Source of the DNA: Nageia nagi
Lineage: Eukaryota; Pinophyta
Length of the DNA: 64,000 nucleotides
Assembly (NCBI GenBank): GCA_050084985.1
Contig: JBITNC010000001.1
Location: 206,274,001 to 206,338,000 of the forward strand
Reading direction: 5' to 3'
Below are positions 13,022 to 24,568 of this stretch, piece after piece. Position 1 is the stretch's first letter. Each line of letters begins with the position of its first letter. A model generated the notes under the pieces. It was not told the DNA's origin, searched no databases, and saw only the letters and a list, made by a program, of their open reading frames with translations. Both the position numbers and the translations under genes were made by a program.

Positions 13022-15039
13022 TGATTGATATAGCATAATCTCAAGTGTTTGGTCTAGTTGTGTTCTCCACTGCTAGCAATGGTAGGTTCCTTGAAAGAGT
13101 AAATAATGGTGGGGATGTGCTCATGTTAGTTTTCTACTCAATATTTAATTTATAGGATAATTCCTATCTATATTCAAGGTCAAAAGTAATAGGAAAGGAA
13201 TAAAAAGATAAGGAGTTATAGGAAAGAGATAAGTAAATAAATAATTAAAATAATAAAATTACAACCCAGGCATTGTAGCATAGGCAACAATCTATAGCCA
13301 AGATTAAGAATAGTAAATTGTCTCACACCTAAGTTCTTGTAATCACAATACATAGCCATAATTTGAAGAAAACATTTCATATATAACATTCACAAAAGCA
13401 ATAATGGCCACATTGTTACAAGAGGGAAAAGCATTATCTATTTGTATTATCATATGTGAATAGCTCTTATAGATTTAAGTAAATTTGCTAAAATATTTGA
13501 CCTTTTTGATTTCTAAAAGCTATATATTTATACAACTTCCTCCCTCCTTAGGTGGTTGGGTTTCATTAATATACATAACTACTAGCATTGAATGAAATAA
13601 CTAAAATAGCACTATTTACATAAATGCTACAACTATGCTAGATTACATAGTGAATAAGTAATAATCAACATAATTATCTAAAAATTTGCAATTTTTTAAT
13701 AGCCATGTCCATATAGTTGCAATCCTTTTGACATGTCATTGATCGCTCATTCTTTGACCCTATAGCTAATTAGAGATAGCACTATAGCTGATTGGAGATA
13801 GCACTATAGTTGATTGAGTAATTATTTGATTACACATTGATTGGTATGATTTGGTATTATGCTTTGTTAGCTACTATTTTCTTCTCTTCAATCTTTATAA
13901 TCTCTCCTATAGATGTCAATAATCAGAGTAATGGTGGTTGATAGACATTATGTTCATTTGGTTCAAGAAGAGCTACAATTTTTATGTGGAAATTAATCAA
14001 TGTTGATACATTAATAGGGCCTTGAGGATCAAACACTTAAGATGAAGTGGACCTAGGTATTCTTTCTTATATATTACTCTTACACTTGCTTGGTAGGTTC
14101 TATATTCTTCTTTTGAGCTCTATCGATGATTTAGTTCTTTTGGGACCTATTGCTTTTAGTTGAAAATTATGATATCATCTCTTAGATTTAGTGAGCACTA
14201 TTGATATTCTAACTCTTTCAAGACCTACTATTTTTCACCAAAAAAATGTGACATTATCACTCAAAAAATGGGGGTTATATTGATGTTTTGATTCTACTAA
14301 TTTTTACCAAAAAAATGTGACATCATCTCTCAAAATTGATGAGTTCTATTGATGTTTTGATTCTACTAGGACCTGCTAATTTTCATCAAAAAATATGACA
14401 TCATCTCTCAAAATTAGTAGGTTTTATTGATGTTCTAATTCTACTAGGACCTACTAATTTTCACTAAAAAATGTGACATCATCTCTTAGAATTGATAGGC
14501 ACTATTGATGTTCTTCAAAAATTTGGCATTGAATTTGTGCAAGTCTTCGACATTTGTGTCATCAATTCCTAGAGATCCTAAGGTAATAAATATAATTCTC
14601 AAATAGTCTTATATACATGACTCTTGGTTATTTTTTAACAATTCTTTTAGGTACTTTGAAGAAGATGACATAACTCCTGGGTTCTCTTATCTCTCATGTA
14701 TTGAAGAATAAAAGAATAAACAATGATATAAATCCTATTAGCATAACTCCCAAGTATTCTTATTCACATAATTCCTAGGTATTAATAAAATAATATGACT
14801 CCTAGGTAGTATTATATACATGACCCTTGACACTTTAAGGGGAAGTAATAAGAAGATAAGGGATTAATAAAAATGAAAAAATACAAAAACATACAAGTAT
14901 TAGAGACTCTAAGAGAATAATATCCCTCTTAAGCATTCTTATATATACAACTCCCAAGGACTAAATAATAAATACTAGAGAATAAAGAATAATAAAATTA
15001 CCCTAATTTTGAGTGTATTTTTGAAAAAATACAATAACA
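13022..15039 (-). repeat. Element A, 5' LTR (right copy)
   Basis: Counterpart of 994-2994 with the same internal landmarks in the same order: the GGAGATAGCACTATAG units near 13761-13815, the five-unit hairpin array, and the CCTAGGTATT-like words. It ends near ACAATAACA at 15039. Being the 5' LTR for a minus-strand element, it would hold the active promoter. Confidence 0.85.
14135..14530. repeat. Five-unit hairpin array in the right LTR of element A
   Basis: The cores TGACATCA/TGATATCA/TGACATTA start at 14170, 14249, 14318, 14396 and 14474. The spacings (79, 69, 78, 78) are identical to those in the left LTR. Each core is flanked by inverted arms related to CCATTGATTTT and AAAATCAATGG. Confidence 0.75.
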
Positions 15040-15323
15040 TGTAAGAAAAGAAGGTGTAAACTTTTACCCCAATATAATAGGGATATGATAGTCTTGTACA
15101 AGTATCACAAATAAATTATGTTTTATTGAATAGGTATATAAGTACTAGCTATGATGAAAATAATGAAATCAAGATGTGTACTACTTCAATTATCAAAATT
15201 GGTGGATGAAACTACAAGAGGATAAAAAAAGATAATTTAAAAGAAGATGGAAAGAAAAAAGAAGAAAAATGGAAAACCATTCATACTAAGAAAAAATATT
15301 TGAATGACTAAATGATAAATTAG

Positions 15324-16188
15324 TGTTTACAAGTAAAAATTTGAGCATGCAAATAAACGAGCAATAAAGAAAATCATTCACACACTTGAATGCAATTGTA
15401 ACTCGAGCTATAGATAGCAATTTATACACAGAATAATGAAAGATAACAAGTATTTTGACAAATTGATAAAACTTGAAATTTGCTTGATAGATTTAGGTTC
15501 ACTAATAAGTATGTAACAAGTAAATGAGAAATATATGTATGATAAAATAGGCATAAACTGGAACCACCTATCAAGACTGAAGTTATATACCCACTTCATA
15601 GAGCATGTTCAAAATGAAGTTGATGATGAAATCTTGGGATCCAACATTGTCCACACCTAAAATCATGAAGCTAAAAAGTCATAGAAGAAGGCCGTAGGTG
15701 GTGTTTGTCACATTAGATAGGAATGCTGGTGGTCTGTATTCATCCACGGAGGAGCATCGATGGCCTTTGATAGGCTATGATCCATCTCTAATGAGTTTAC
15801 ACCCCACTAAAATCTTGAGATGATCATAATATGATTATCAAATAGGTCTCTCAGTTCTTCAGAATGCTCGCAAGAAGGGGATACATAAAATCAGGCTTGA
15901 CAGGTAGTGTTAAGAGACACCTTACAATATTATTGCCATTATCAAGACCATACGTGGGATCATGTGTATCCTCAATGATGGACTTACTATTAGATCCCTT
16001 ATTTATATAGGTAGTAGATAATATGACGCACTCCTTGAGTCGGCATATACCTACATAAGCAAGAGAAACATAGTAAATAATGATATATATTAATGAAATC
16101 CAAGATAACATTAATAACTGATTATAAGTGTAGGCAACTATTTTATAATGTATTAACAAATACATAAATCAAATTTTATGTGTTAATA
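15324..16188 (-). repeat. Element B, 3' LTR (left copy)
   Basis: Aligns end to end with 22043-22908. In the first ~124 bases I count about 8 mismatches, two of them at CpG sites (CG here, TG or CA in the other copy), consistent with methylation-driven decay after insertion. Confidence 0.92.
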
Positions 16189-16540
16189 GATGCCCCACTT
16201 TGAATGATAAAGTGCAAATCACTAGGCACATTAAGATTTTTCATTCAAAGTATACTCAAGATGCCATAGCCAATCAAATATTGATAAGCATTGATAAGCA
16301 TAATACCAACACTAATCAATCTAATTTTGATACTAAACTATGATAAACTTGAGAAAGCTAAACAACATAATGACAAGAGATATGGGTTAAGAAACCCCCT
16401 TATGTGATATTCACCATGTTGTCCCTAGTTGATATTGCTAGGCTTCAATGATATCCTGCAAAAAGAAAAGATAGCTCTAGGGTCCAAAGCCATCTACCAA
16501 GAGGTCATAGATGACAAATGCCTATATTTTTGACATTTTG

Positions 16541-16541
16541 G

Positions 16542-16578
<37 letters not shown>
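16541..16578. repeat. (AT)n microsatellite
   Basis: About 38 bases of alternating A and T followed by a T run, inside the 3' non-coding part of element B. Confidence 0.9.
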
Positions 16579-16581
<3 letters not shown>

Positions 16582-16634
16582 TTATGGAGTACAACCATAT
16601 CTTATCATTGATGGTTTAGTTTGATGATTCTATG

Positions 16635-16816
16635 GGAGCTGGACTCCCTGCCAAGAGGCATGGTAATTGATATGGAGCTAATACTCTGCCAAGGGGCATG
16701 CAATGTGGAGCTACAACTCCACTAAGAGGCATATGATAAACTATTGATAATCTGATAAATCTAACCAAATTGATAAATTTGACCAATCTAGGAGTTGGAA
16801 CTCCACCAAGAGGCAT
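16635..16816. repeat. Four dispersed copies of a GGAGCT-x-ACTCC-CCAAGAGGCAT motif
   Basis: The copies lie at 16635-16661, 16674-16699, 16707-16732 and 16791-16816. Each begins with a short inverted repeat (GGAGTT-GG-AACTCC is the clearest) followed by CCAAGAGGCAT or a close variant. Spacing is irregular. Confidence 0.75.
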
Positions 16817-17013
16817 AAAGGATCTTCAAACTAGCTTCTTCTACCTTAAAGATAGGATCATGGGTGGCCTACTTCTCATGGATATGGAGCATGGGTGCTC
16901 CTCTTTTGACCTTAAATTGACTCTCTAATTTGGCTCTGTCATGTCTACTCACATGATCATTCCTTTAGTATACTTCACTATGACCCAGATGCATGCATCA
17001 ACCTGCAAGCCAC

Positions 17014-18200
17014 CTAGATGTAATACTTCTTCAAATGCCTAGCATTGATGGGATTCTTGAGAATCTTCCCATCCAATGTAGACAACCTGTAAGCACCTCT
17101 TCCAAATACTTCTATAGTAAGGTATGGTCCAACCCAATTTGGCTCAAACTTTCCCTTAAGCTCATCTCTAGCTGTAGTATTGGAAATATTCTCCTGCAAG
17201 ACCATATCTCCAACCTCAAAATCCTTATGAACCACTCTCTTGCAATATGATCTTTTAATCCTCTACTAATATGCTCTGAGGTGTTCTAATGTAGTGATTC
17301 TCTTTTCATCTAGTGCTTCAAGTTGATTCAATCTTACCTCCAAATATTGTGGTTCCTTCATCACATCCTTGAGTGCAATCCTTAAAGATGGGATCTCAAT
17401 CTCAAGAGGGATAACTGCCTCATCTCTAAAAAGAAGAGAGTATGGGGTAGCACCTATTGCTATCCTTTCACTTGTCCTATATGCCCATAAAGCATAAGGT
17501 AATTGCTCATGCCAATCCTTCCCATTCTTCTTGATATTCTTGGCCAATATCCTTTTGATCATCTTATTTGTAGCTTCAGCCTACCCATTACTTTGAGGGT
17601 AGTAAACTAAAGAAAATCTCTACTCAATCCTCATTTTTTGGCAAAATTCTTTGATATCCTTACCTATGAAGTTAGTCCCATTGTCCATAACCAACCTTTG
17701 TGGTATGCCAAACCTACAAATGATGTATTCCTTGATGAACTTAATCACATGCTTCTGTATAGCTATTTTTAAAGGGATAGCCTCAACCCATTTCATATAA
17801 TATTCTATAGCAACTAAGATAAACTTGTGCCCCTCACTAGATGGTGGGTTAATAACACCCATGAAATCCATAGCCCACATAGAGAAAGGCCATGTTGATG
17901 TAACATAGTTCAATTCTTGAGTTGGTGTAAGCTCAAGATGTGCATGCCTTTTACATTGCTCACATTTCTTGACATGCTCAAAATAGTCATGCACCATGGT
18001 AGGCCACCAATAACCCATCTTGATTAGCTTGCCAAAAATTGATCTCCCATTAAAATGTCCCCCACATGCCCCCCCATGGGCATGCTCTAATACTATCACA
18101 ATTTCCTTAATAAGAAGGCACCTTAAAAGAATACCATTAAATGACCTTTTGTAAAACACATCACCGATGATAATGTACCTAGTTGCAAGCCTCTTTATTT
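17014..18200 (-). pseudogene. Element B integrase (near-complete, few lesions)
   Basis: The zinc-binding part reads HAHGGACGGHF...CEQCKRH (18090-17930). In the core, WAMDFMGV, VMDNGTNF and (past 17620) YYPQSNG-x-AEATNK keep all three acidic residues. The C-terminal part (17266-17562, then 17014-17235) has ALWAYRTS, ATPYSLLF, and GKFEPNWVGPYLT with an Asp-Gly-Lys loop. The best-preserved integrase in the window: breaks are few and mostly Gln-derived stops (for instance before AEATNK). It would have inserted element cDNA into the nucleus genome. Confidence 0.9.
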
Positions 18201-18210
18201 TGATTTGCTC

Positions 18211-19360
18211 TTACTTATCCAGTGTAGTATTAATAAAATCATTCTTCAAATATCTATAGATATGTTGGTTCCATGGACTCTCCTCATACCCAACTCTTTG
18301 GACCACACATATTGCACTTTCCTCAGTAGTGGATGAAGTTTCTAGGTTTCTGATGGTGAAGCTAGTTTCTTTGTCCTCAACTTCTAATGGTATAAGTGAT
18401 GTCACACTTACCATTTCATTTGCTAGTCTATTGCTACTCCTTGGGACACTTTCCAATTGATATCCTTTGAAATGTGTGAGTAACTTGATAATGTAATCCC
18501 TATAAGGGATAAGCTTTTCATCTTTGGTCTTGTAAACCTCATTGACTTGCTTAACTATTAGCTATGAATCTCCATAAATATGTATCCATGAAATACCAAT
18601 TTCTATAGCTACCTTTAAGCCCAATATAAGAGCTTCATATTCTGCCATATTATTAGTGCATTTAAATGACAATTTATAGGACATAGGAATGACATCATTC
18701 TATGAGGATATTAATGCAATTCCTACTCCTGATCCATGCATACACCTGGACCCATCAAAGTATAACTTCCAAGGTTTAGATTCTCTTGGAAATGGAACAT
18801 TGGTGGTCCTATCATCATCATAAATAGGCCATGGGTGGTCCTTCTCTACAACCTTTACCATATCTATTAATGCACATTCATCCTTGAATTCTTCTTTGAG
18901 CTCTGTACTATCCCCTGTGGGGAATTTTGCAACAAAATCTATGATTGCCTATCCCTTAACTAATTTTTGCTTGACAAATCTGAGATCAAATTCTTGAAGT
19001 AACATGACCCATTTTGCTGCTCTTCCATCAAGGAAAGGCTTTAACATTAAGTACCTCAATGGATCTACCTATGTAAGCACATGTGTAGTGCTATTGATCA
19101 TGTAATGTTGCAACCTTTCAGTAGCAAACACCACACATTGACATAACTTCTCAATAGGAGTGTATCTAGTTTCATAATCCTTCAATGTCCTACTGATAAA
19201 ATAGATAGCCCTCTCTTTACGATCTTCCTCCTTCTTAGCAAGCATTACTCCAAATGCATGCTCTATAGCTAAAACATAAAGCTAAAGGGGTTCTCCATGC
19301 CTATATGGAGCTAACATCAGTTGGTGTAACAAATATTCTTTTATCTTATCAAATGACTCT
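18211..19360 (-). pseudogene. Element B RNase H plus additional RNase H (dual RNH)
   Basis: After the RT thumb comes the RT-linked RNase H region with FISRTLKDYETRYTPIEK, DPLRYLMLKPFLDGRAAKW and LLQEFDLRFV (about 19200-18980). A second RNase H then follows, with WKLYFDGSRCMHGSG, NNMAEYEALILGLK, IYGDS and, at the C-terminus, SNRLANEM (last Asp replaced by Asn). The pair in this order is the hallmark of Tat elements. Only isolated stops break the frame. Confidence 0.88.
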
Positions 19361-19600
19361 TAACATTTATCATCCCATTTAAACTCAACATCTTTCTTAA
19401 CTAAATGAGACATAGGAGCTATCTTGTTTGTTAATTGACATATAAATCTTCTAATGGCCTGTATTTTACCTTGTAAACTCCTTAATTGCTTGAAATTTGT
19501 TGGAGGTGCCATTTCTATGATGGCTTTTATCTTTTTTGGATCCACTTCCACACCTCTCCTTGAGATAATATGTCCCAAGAGTTTTCTTGAATGTCCATCA
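19360..19600 (-). pseudogene. Element B reverse transcriptase remnant (thumb only)
   Basis: LLGHIISRRGVEVDPKKIKAI and FKQLRSLQGKIQAIRRFI are the RT thumb/connection. The fingers and palm, with the catalytic xxDD, should precede this by roughly 200 residues but are absent: just upstream is a linker sequence (TSVDTIFDGHSRKL). The element therefore lost its polymerase core by an internal deletion and could only have moved in trans. Confidence 0.85.
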
Positions 19601-20076
19601 AATATGGTATCTACGGAAGTGATGTCTTTAGGGGCTTGATTTTCATCATTCTAAAATAGATCTATAGTGTGTATAGCATCTTCCTCATCAATCTCGCAAT
19701 CAATTACATAACAATTACTTACCCACTCATCGATCTGCACTATCTTTGAAATTCTATCCTAACAAATGTGATCACCACCCTGATATGGAATTATACTTGA
19801 TTGGTTTTTCTCCATTTCTTCCCCAGAAGAAGATCGCTGGTGGTCCACTGTCACTAAAAAGGAGCATGGGCATTCTTCTTCCTAGCCTTGCTGCTATTCA
19901 TTGAAGTTTCTATCTAAACTGATTTTGTTGACATTCATGATAACAAATGAACCAATCCTAATTTCCATCACATTGATTTTCTATAATGCTTTCCTATAAA
20001 TTCGATCATTCCTAGCTAGAAGGGTTTCATCTTCCACATCACATGGAACAAATCTCTCTAGGAGAATAAAGTTACA
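19601..20076 (-). pseudogene. Element B linker between protease and RT remnant
   Basis: Coding character continues below the gag-protease open stretch (for example NFIPRE, LARNDRIYRKAL, SCSFLVTVDH-like segments) and ends in an acidic run (IDCEIDEEDAIHTI) just before the deletion joint. This is the region between protease and RT in Tat polyproteins. I recognise no separate domain. Confidence 0.6.
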
Positions 20077-21951
20077 CTACTTGGCCATCTGTTCATCTAC
20101 CTCAATCTTATAGACATTCCCCTTAAAATAGAATTTAAAACACCTATGTAATGTTGATGCCACTCCATCCATATCATCTATCCAAGGTCTTCCAAGAATA
20201 AAGTTGAATGAAGGCTTTCCTTTTGTGATATAAAATAGAGTGTCAAGCACTTTATTACCAACCTTGATTGGTAATGTGATAATTCCTGCACATCTTCTAG
20301 GTATTCCATCAAATCCCTTGACTCTCATGGTGGTATCTTCTCTTAGAGGTAACACATCTGGATCAAATTGCTCCAACAGATGAGTGGTAGCAATATTCAG
20401 GGCCACCCCACCATCTATCAATGACCTCTTAACTATTATTCCAAAGGCATCCACCTCAATGAACAAAGGTGGATGAAGCTTTGTGACATCCTTACTAGGC
20501 TTCTCGCTAGGGTAAAATGCAATAACTTCCCCTTTACCCCAAATCTCTACCTTTTCTACAAAAGTAGCAATAGAAATATTTTGATCTATCTGACTATTCC
20601 TAAAAACCTGATTCATCATCTCCCTATGAGGTGCTAAAGTTTGAAGTAACTCAAAAAGACTAACCTTAGCTTGTGTGCTCTTTAATTTCTCAATCAAATT
20701 GAAACTTTTAGGATCTTTTGGTAGCTCCTTCTCGCAGGTAACTAGATTGACCATCTCTCTAGCTCTCCCTCTTGTGAGTGCCACACAAACATCTTCATGG
20801 AAAATCACATTGACATGTTTCTCTTCCTCTACATCTTTGACCTTTGTTGGACACACATAGAATCCATCTTCTATGAGCTTCTGTATTCTATTCCTAAGGC
20901 TTCCACACCCATTAGTAGCATGGCCCTTAGTCTGATGATACTCACAATACCTATATTCTTTATACCAAGTGGGTCTTTCTGCTGTAGGATCTTCTTCATG
21001 CTTAGGTAAGGGTTGTAACAACCCTTTCACCATAAGGTCTTTTAGGATATATCTCAGAGGTATGGGAAATTTCACAAATTTCCTCTCTTTTGGCCTGCTT
21101 GTCTTCTCGACCACATGGATATTTTTCTCCTTCTTTGGTGATTGTGATCTCTTATCCTTCACTTTAGTCTTATCATCATTGCCATACTTCACAAACCCTA
21201 GCTTCACAAGGACTTTCTCTTTCTCTAACAATTTATATGTCATATCTGAAAATGCAAGATGTGTATAATCGATGACATGTGATTGTAAGGGTAAGATAAT
21301 AGCTTCTTTAAAAATATTGTTTACCTCTTTTTCCATCAATCTAGTCTTCACTTGCTACTATGTATTCTTAAACCTCACAACAAATTTGTCCAATTTCTCA
21401 TCACTACCTTGCTTTATAGCGCATAAATCTGATACCATAACCTCCTACTTAATGTTATGCTTGTATTGCTTAAGGAATAAACTACTGAATTCTCCAAATG
21501 ATGTGATGGACCCTTTAGGTAGGGCATAAAACCATTCTCAAGCCTCTCCCTCCAAGCTATGGGGAAAGAATTTGGCTTGTAATCTTTGATCTGTACTGAT
21601 TTTGAGTTCGCACTCATCCTTGAATCCTTGTAGATGTCTCCTCGGATCTCCTTCATCATTAAACTTGCAAAATTTTGGCTCTTTATAATTAGATGGTGGC
21701 ATGTGCCTATGAATCTCATCACATAGGGGACTACCAAATTCAAAAGAATCATTAGGTGAAGCTGATCCCCTTGCCAATCTATCGATCTACCTTTGCATAC
21801 CCTCTATAGTAGCTTGAAAGTTACTATTGTCACCCTTAGCACTATTTCACATTCCTTTGGATCCCTATGGACCATCATGTCTGATTTCAACCAATAATTC
21901 ATCTAGATCTCTTCTTGAAAGACTACGTAGGAATAATTTAAGCTGATCCAT
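20077..21951 (-). pseudogene. Element B gag and aspartic protease
   Basis: The likely start is the ATG at 21951 (MDQLKLFLRSLSRRDLDELL). The gag core follows (FCKFNDEGDPRRHLQGF, then AKFFPHSLEGEA and, after a stop, WFYALPKGSI), with a frame break near 21350. The open stretch 20077-21351 (424 residues, the longest here) holds the end of gag, a zinc-knuckle-like YCEYHQTKGHATNGC, and a protease with LIDGGVALNI (Asp-Gly-Gly active site) and FNFILGRPWIDDM. Gag builds the particle and protease cleaves the polyprotein. Lesions are few, so this is a relatively young copy. Confidence 0.9.
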
Positions 21952-22042
21952 AACTAAAACACTCACAAAATAGATATTAGTCCTAATTAAAACCCTTAGG
22001 GTTTTAGTACAATGATGTGAACTTCACATCGGGTTCATTAGA
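21952..22042 (-). other. Element B leader with candidate primer binding site and palindrome
   Basis: Four to six bases inside the 5' LTR the minus strand reads TGAACCCGATGTGAAGTTC. TGA may be a decayed TGG. The 17-mer GATGTGAACTTCACATC (22014-22030, plus strand) is a palindrome with one mismatch and overlaps the candidate site. No tRNA was assigned. Confidence 0.45.
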
Positions 22043-22908
22043 TGTTTACAAGTAAAAATTTGAGCATGCAAATAAATGAGCAATAAATAAAAACATTCAC
22101 ACACTCAAATGCACTTGTAACTCAAGCTACAGATAGCAATTTATACACAGAATAATGAAAGATAACAAGTATTTTGACAAATTGATAAAACTTGAAATTT
22201 ACTTGATAGATTTAGGTTCACTGATAAGTATGTAATAAGTAAATGCAAAATATATATATGATAAAATAGGCATAAAATGGCACCACCTATCAAGATTGAA
22301 GTTATATACCCACTTCACAGAGCATGTTTGAAATGAAGCCAATGATGAAATCTTGGGATCCAATGTTGTCCACACCTGAAATCATGAAGCTAAAAAGTCA
22401 TAGAAGAAGGCCGTGGGTGGTGTTCATTGCATTGGATAGGAATGTCGATGGTATATATTCATCCATGGAGGAGCATCAACAGCCTTTGATAGGCTATGAT
22501 CCATCTCTAATGAGTCTACACCCCCACTAAAATCTTGAGATGATCATAGTATGATTATCAGATAGGTGTCTCAGTTCTTTAGAATGCTCGCAAGAAGGGG
22601 ATACACAAAATCAGGCTTGACAAGTGATGTTAAGAGACACCTTATAATATGATTTCCATTATCAAGACCATACGTGGGATCATGTGTATCCTCGATGATG
22701 GACTTACTATTAGATCCCTTATTTATATAGGTAGTAGATAATATGATGCACTCCTTGAGTCAGCATGTACCTACATAAGCAAGAGAAACATACTAAATAA
22801 TGATATATATTAATGAAATCCAAGATAACATTAATAATTGATTATAAGTGTAGGTAACTATTTTATAATGTATTAATAAATGCATAAATCAAATTTTATG
22901 TGTTAACA
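22043..22908 (-). repeat. Element B, 5' LTR (right copy)
   Basis: It begins TGTTTACAAG and ends TGTTAACA on the plus strand, followed directly by the target duplication ATTAG. It aligns with 15324-16188. Confidence 0.93.
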
Positions 22909-23022
22909 ATTAGAATAGGCTAATATGGTCATAATAATAAAAATTGATGGGTATACATCATCTTGAGTAACTTAGAATTGATAAAATTTCAAAAAGAAAT
23001 CTTACCAAGCCTAAGTTATGAA

Positions 23023-23055
23023 CACTACTAAAAATGGTCATTGAGCATCAAAATA
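23023..23055. repeat. Putative CACTA terminal inverted repeat (left end)
   Basis: CACTACTAAAAATGG starts at 23023, preceded by GAA as a possible 3-bp target copy. The partner on the other side was not seen. Assignment rests on the motif plus the CACTA transposase next to it. Confidence 0.6.
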
Positions 23056-23539
23056 ATATCAAAGATTTTTATTTTATGATTTCTAATGTTATTTGCATTA
23101 GGCCACATTAGGGCATTGATTTTGGTAATTATTTTTGCTTCTTGATGCTAGGCTTGATGCTATGTTTGATATAAATTTTATCATATTTTTGATGTAGTGG
23201 ATGATGTTATGTATGAAGATATATTTTTTAATATTATGATGATATTTTTGATGGTAAGTTGAAATTACATGATGTGTAGATGTTGCAATATCATCTCCAA
23301 ATATCCTAAAATAGATAAAATTAATTGGAAATCTTAAAACTTTGAATTCATCTAACTTAAGCACCACTTTTTGACTATGTAGTGAACCCATATTTTTGCA
23401 CACACCCATATATATTTTAATTAGAATCTTTATAAATTGTCATATGCATTTAAAACCTTTCAATATGTCTATAAAATATAAATGATATAAATCATTTAAT
23501 TATCATAACATTAATAAAAATATAAAACACATTTATGAA

Positions 23540-24250
23540 TCATTTAATTATCATTTATATCATCTTCATCAGGAGAAAATACAATATGTTTTCCTCTAAA
23601 ATATACATTACTTACAAACCACATTATCTCATCCTCTACATCTAGATAGAAAAATACTTGACTAGAATATTGTGGTAAAACATAAGTCTTTTTATCTTTA
23701 GCTAAATATTTTGTGGGGTTGATTGTAAATTATTCACTATTGACATCATGTAATATTGTTCTTCTATCAAGTGGGTCAAACCATTTACATATAAATACTA
23801 CACATAGGAATGACCTATAATTCAACTAAATGATTTGTTAAATTTTTCCAACATAGTGTAATGTTCCTTCTATAAACTTTTTATCTTTTGTACTTGGACA
23901 ATCAAAATCAACCATCACTCCATAGTTAAATATCACTCTTCTTTGATCAATATTTTCAATTCTAAAGTGTTTACCATATTCTCACATTGAAGAAAAAACT
24001 AATACCTAAAAATATTTACATAAAAAATATTATTAGTGTAATCATTATATTTATATAAACTATCATGATCTTATAAAAAATATCAATAATTAAATGCATA
24101 TCAATAAATTAATAATAAGTTCATTCCTATTGCATCCAATGTTTATATTTTGAACATCTTCATTTATATTCTCAATTCCTTATCTTTCTTTCTCATAAAT
24201 TACTTCCCTCAACCATGATCTTGGATACTCCATTGGCTAATTTTTATCTC
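23540..24250 (-). pseudogene. CACTA transposase C-terminal region (DUF4216-like)
   Basis: On the minus strand near 23830-23560 the readable product includes CVVFICKWFDPLDRR, then YVLPQYSSQVFFYLD, DVEDEIMWFV and VYFRGKH. This is the pattern of the DUF4216 domain that closes plant TNP2-type transposase proteins (a phosphate-free W-F-D strand, then S-x-QVFY). Stops interrupt the region, and intron-like AT-rich stretches separate it from the DUF4218 part. Confidence 0.65.
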
Positions 24251-24568
24251 TTAAATATGCAGGTGTCGGTGTAACCCTTGTATTTTTTCTATGAAACAAG
24301 TTATGTTCTTCAGCATGTACACTTCTTTTACTTTTATACAATTTAATCTAATCCTTACAACATTCCATATCTTCACGATAAATTGGTTTTTTATATTTAA
24401 ACTCTAAGAATCTATAAAATCATGACATAATATACATCAATTAGTAACCATTGATTAAATGAAATAAAAAATGCATGCTATACATATTATTATAAATTCA
24501 TAATATCTTTAATATTGTTAGTACCTTTAATAGTATAATTTATCCCATTATATTCCAAAATCTCTCCT

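Larger units (their letters stand above)
994..15039 (-). mobile_element. Element A: degenerate Tat-like Ty3/gypsy LTR retrotransposon
   Basis: Two direct repeats of about 2.0 kb (994-2994 and 13022-15039) flank a minus-strand polyprotein region. Read on the minus strand, the order is 5' LTR, leader, gag, protease, an RNase H of the extra (aRNH) kind, reverse transcriptase, RT-linked RNase H, integrase, a 4.3 kb region of further coding character, and 3' LTR. The extra RNase H points to the plant Tat group. All domains carry stops or frameshifts, many of them Gln codons turned into TAG/TAA. I could not find a convincing 5-bp target duplication, so the outer ends are uncertain by some bases. 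About 14 kb fits the large size range of Tat/Ogre-like elements. Confidence 0.85.
16189..17013 (-). other. Element B 3' untranslated region with PPT, (AT)n and hairpin repeats
   Basis: This non-coding stretch between integrase and the 3' LTR holds the purine-rich tract next to the LTR, an (AT)n microsatellite at 16541-16578, and four copies of a 26-27 base hairpin motif (16635-16816). Confidence 0.7.
15324..22908 (-). mobile_element. Element B: Tat-type Ty3/gypsy retrotransposon with intact boundaries
   Basis: It has LTRs of 865 and 866 bp, TG...CA-type ends (TGTTTACA... ...TGTTAACA; the inner left end has decayed to TGTTAATA), and a perfect 5-bp target duplication ATTAG at 15319-15323 and 22909-22913. 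The minus-strand polyprotein reads gag, protease, RT thumb remnant, RNase H, additional RNase H, integrase. The RT fingers and palm are missing. A purine-rich tract (AAAGTGGGG, minus strand, 16189-16203) touches the 3' LTR. It lies in the same orientation as element A, 279 bp away. Confidence 0.93.

Noticed and set aside
16859-19870. Recurring GCATGGGTG/GGTGGTCC words in element B
   Set aside because: Several fall inside well-supported coding sequence (for example near 18830), so they are not a separate repeat class.
20675-21529. Several plus-strand open frames of 61-99 residues
   Set aside because: They are antisense shadows of element B gag-protease, which is well supported on the minus strand.
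22324-22530. 68-residue plus-strand frame inside the right LTR of element B
   Set aside because: The sister LTR carries the same region without an equivalent open frame, so it is not a conserved gene.
23098-23409. 103-residue minus-strand frame near the left end of the CACTA element
   Set aside because: Low-complexity His/Ile/Tyr composition over subterminal AT-rich repeats; no transposase motif.
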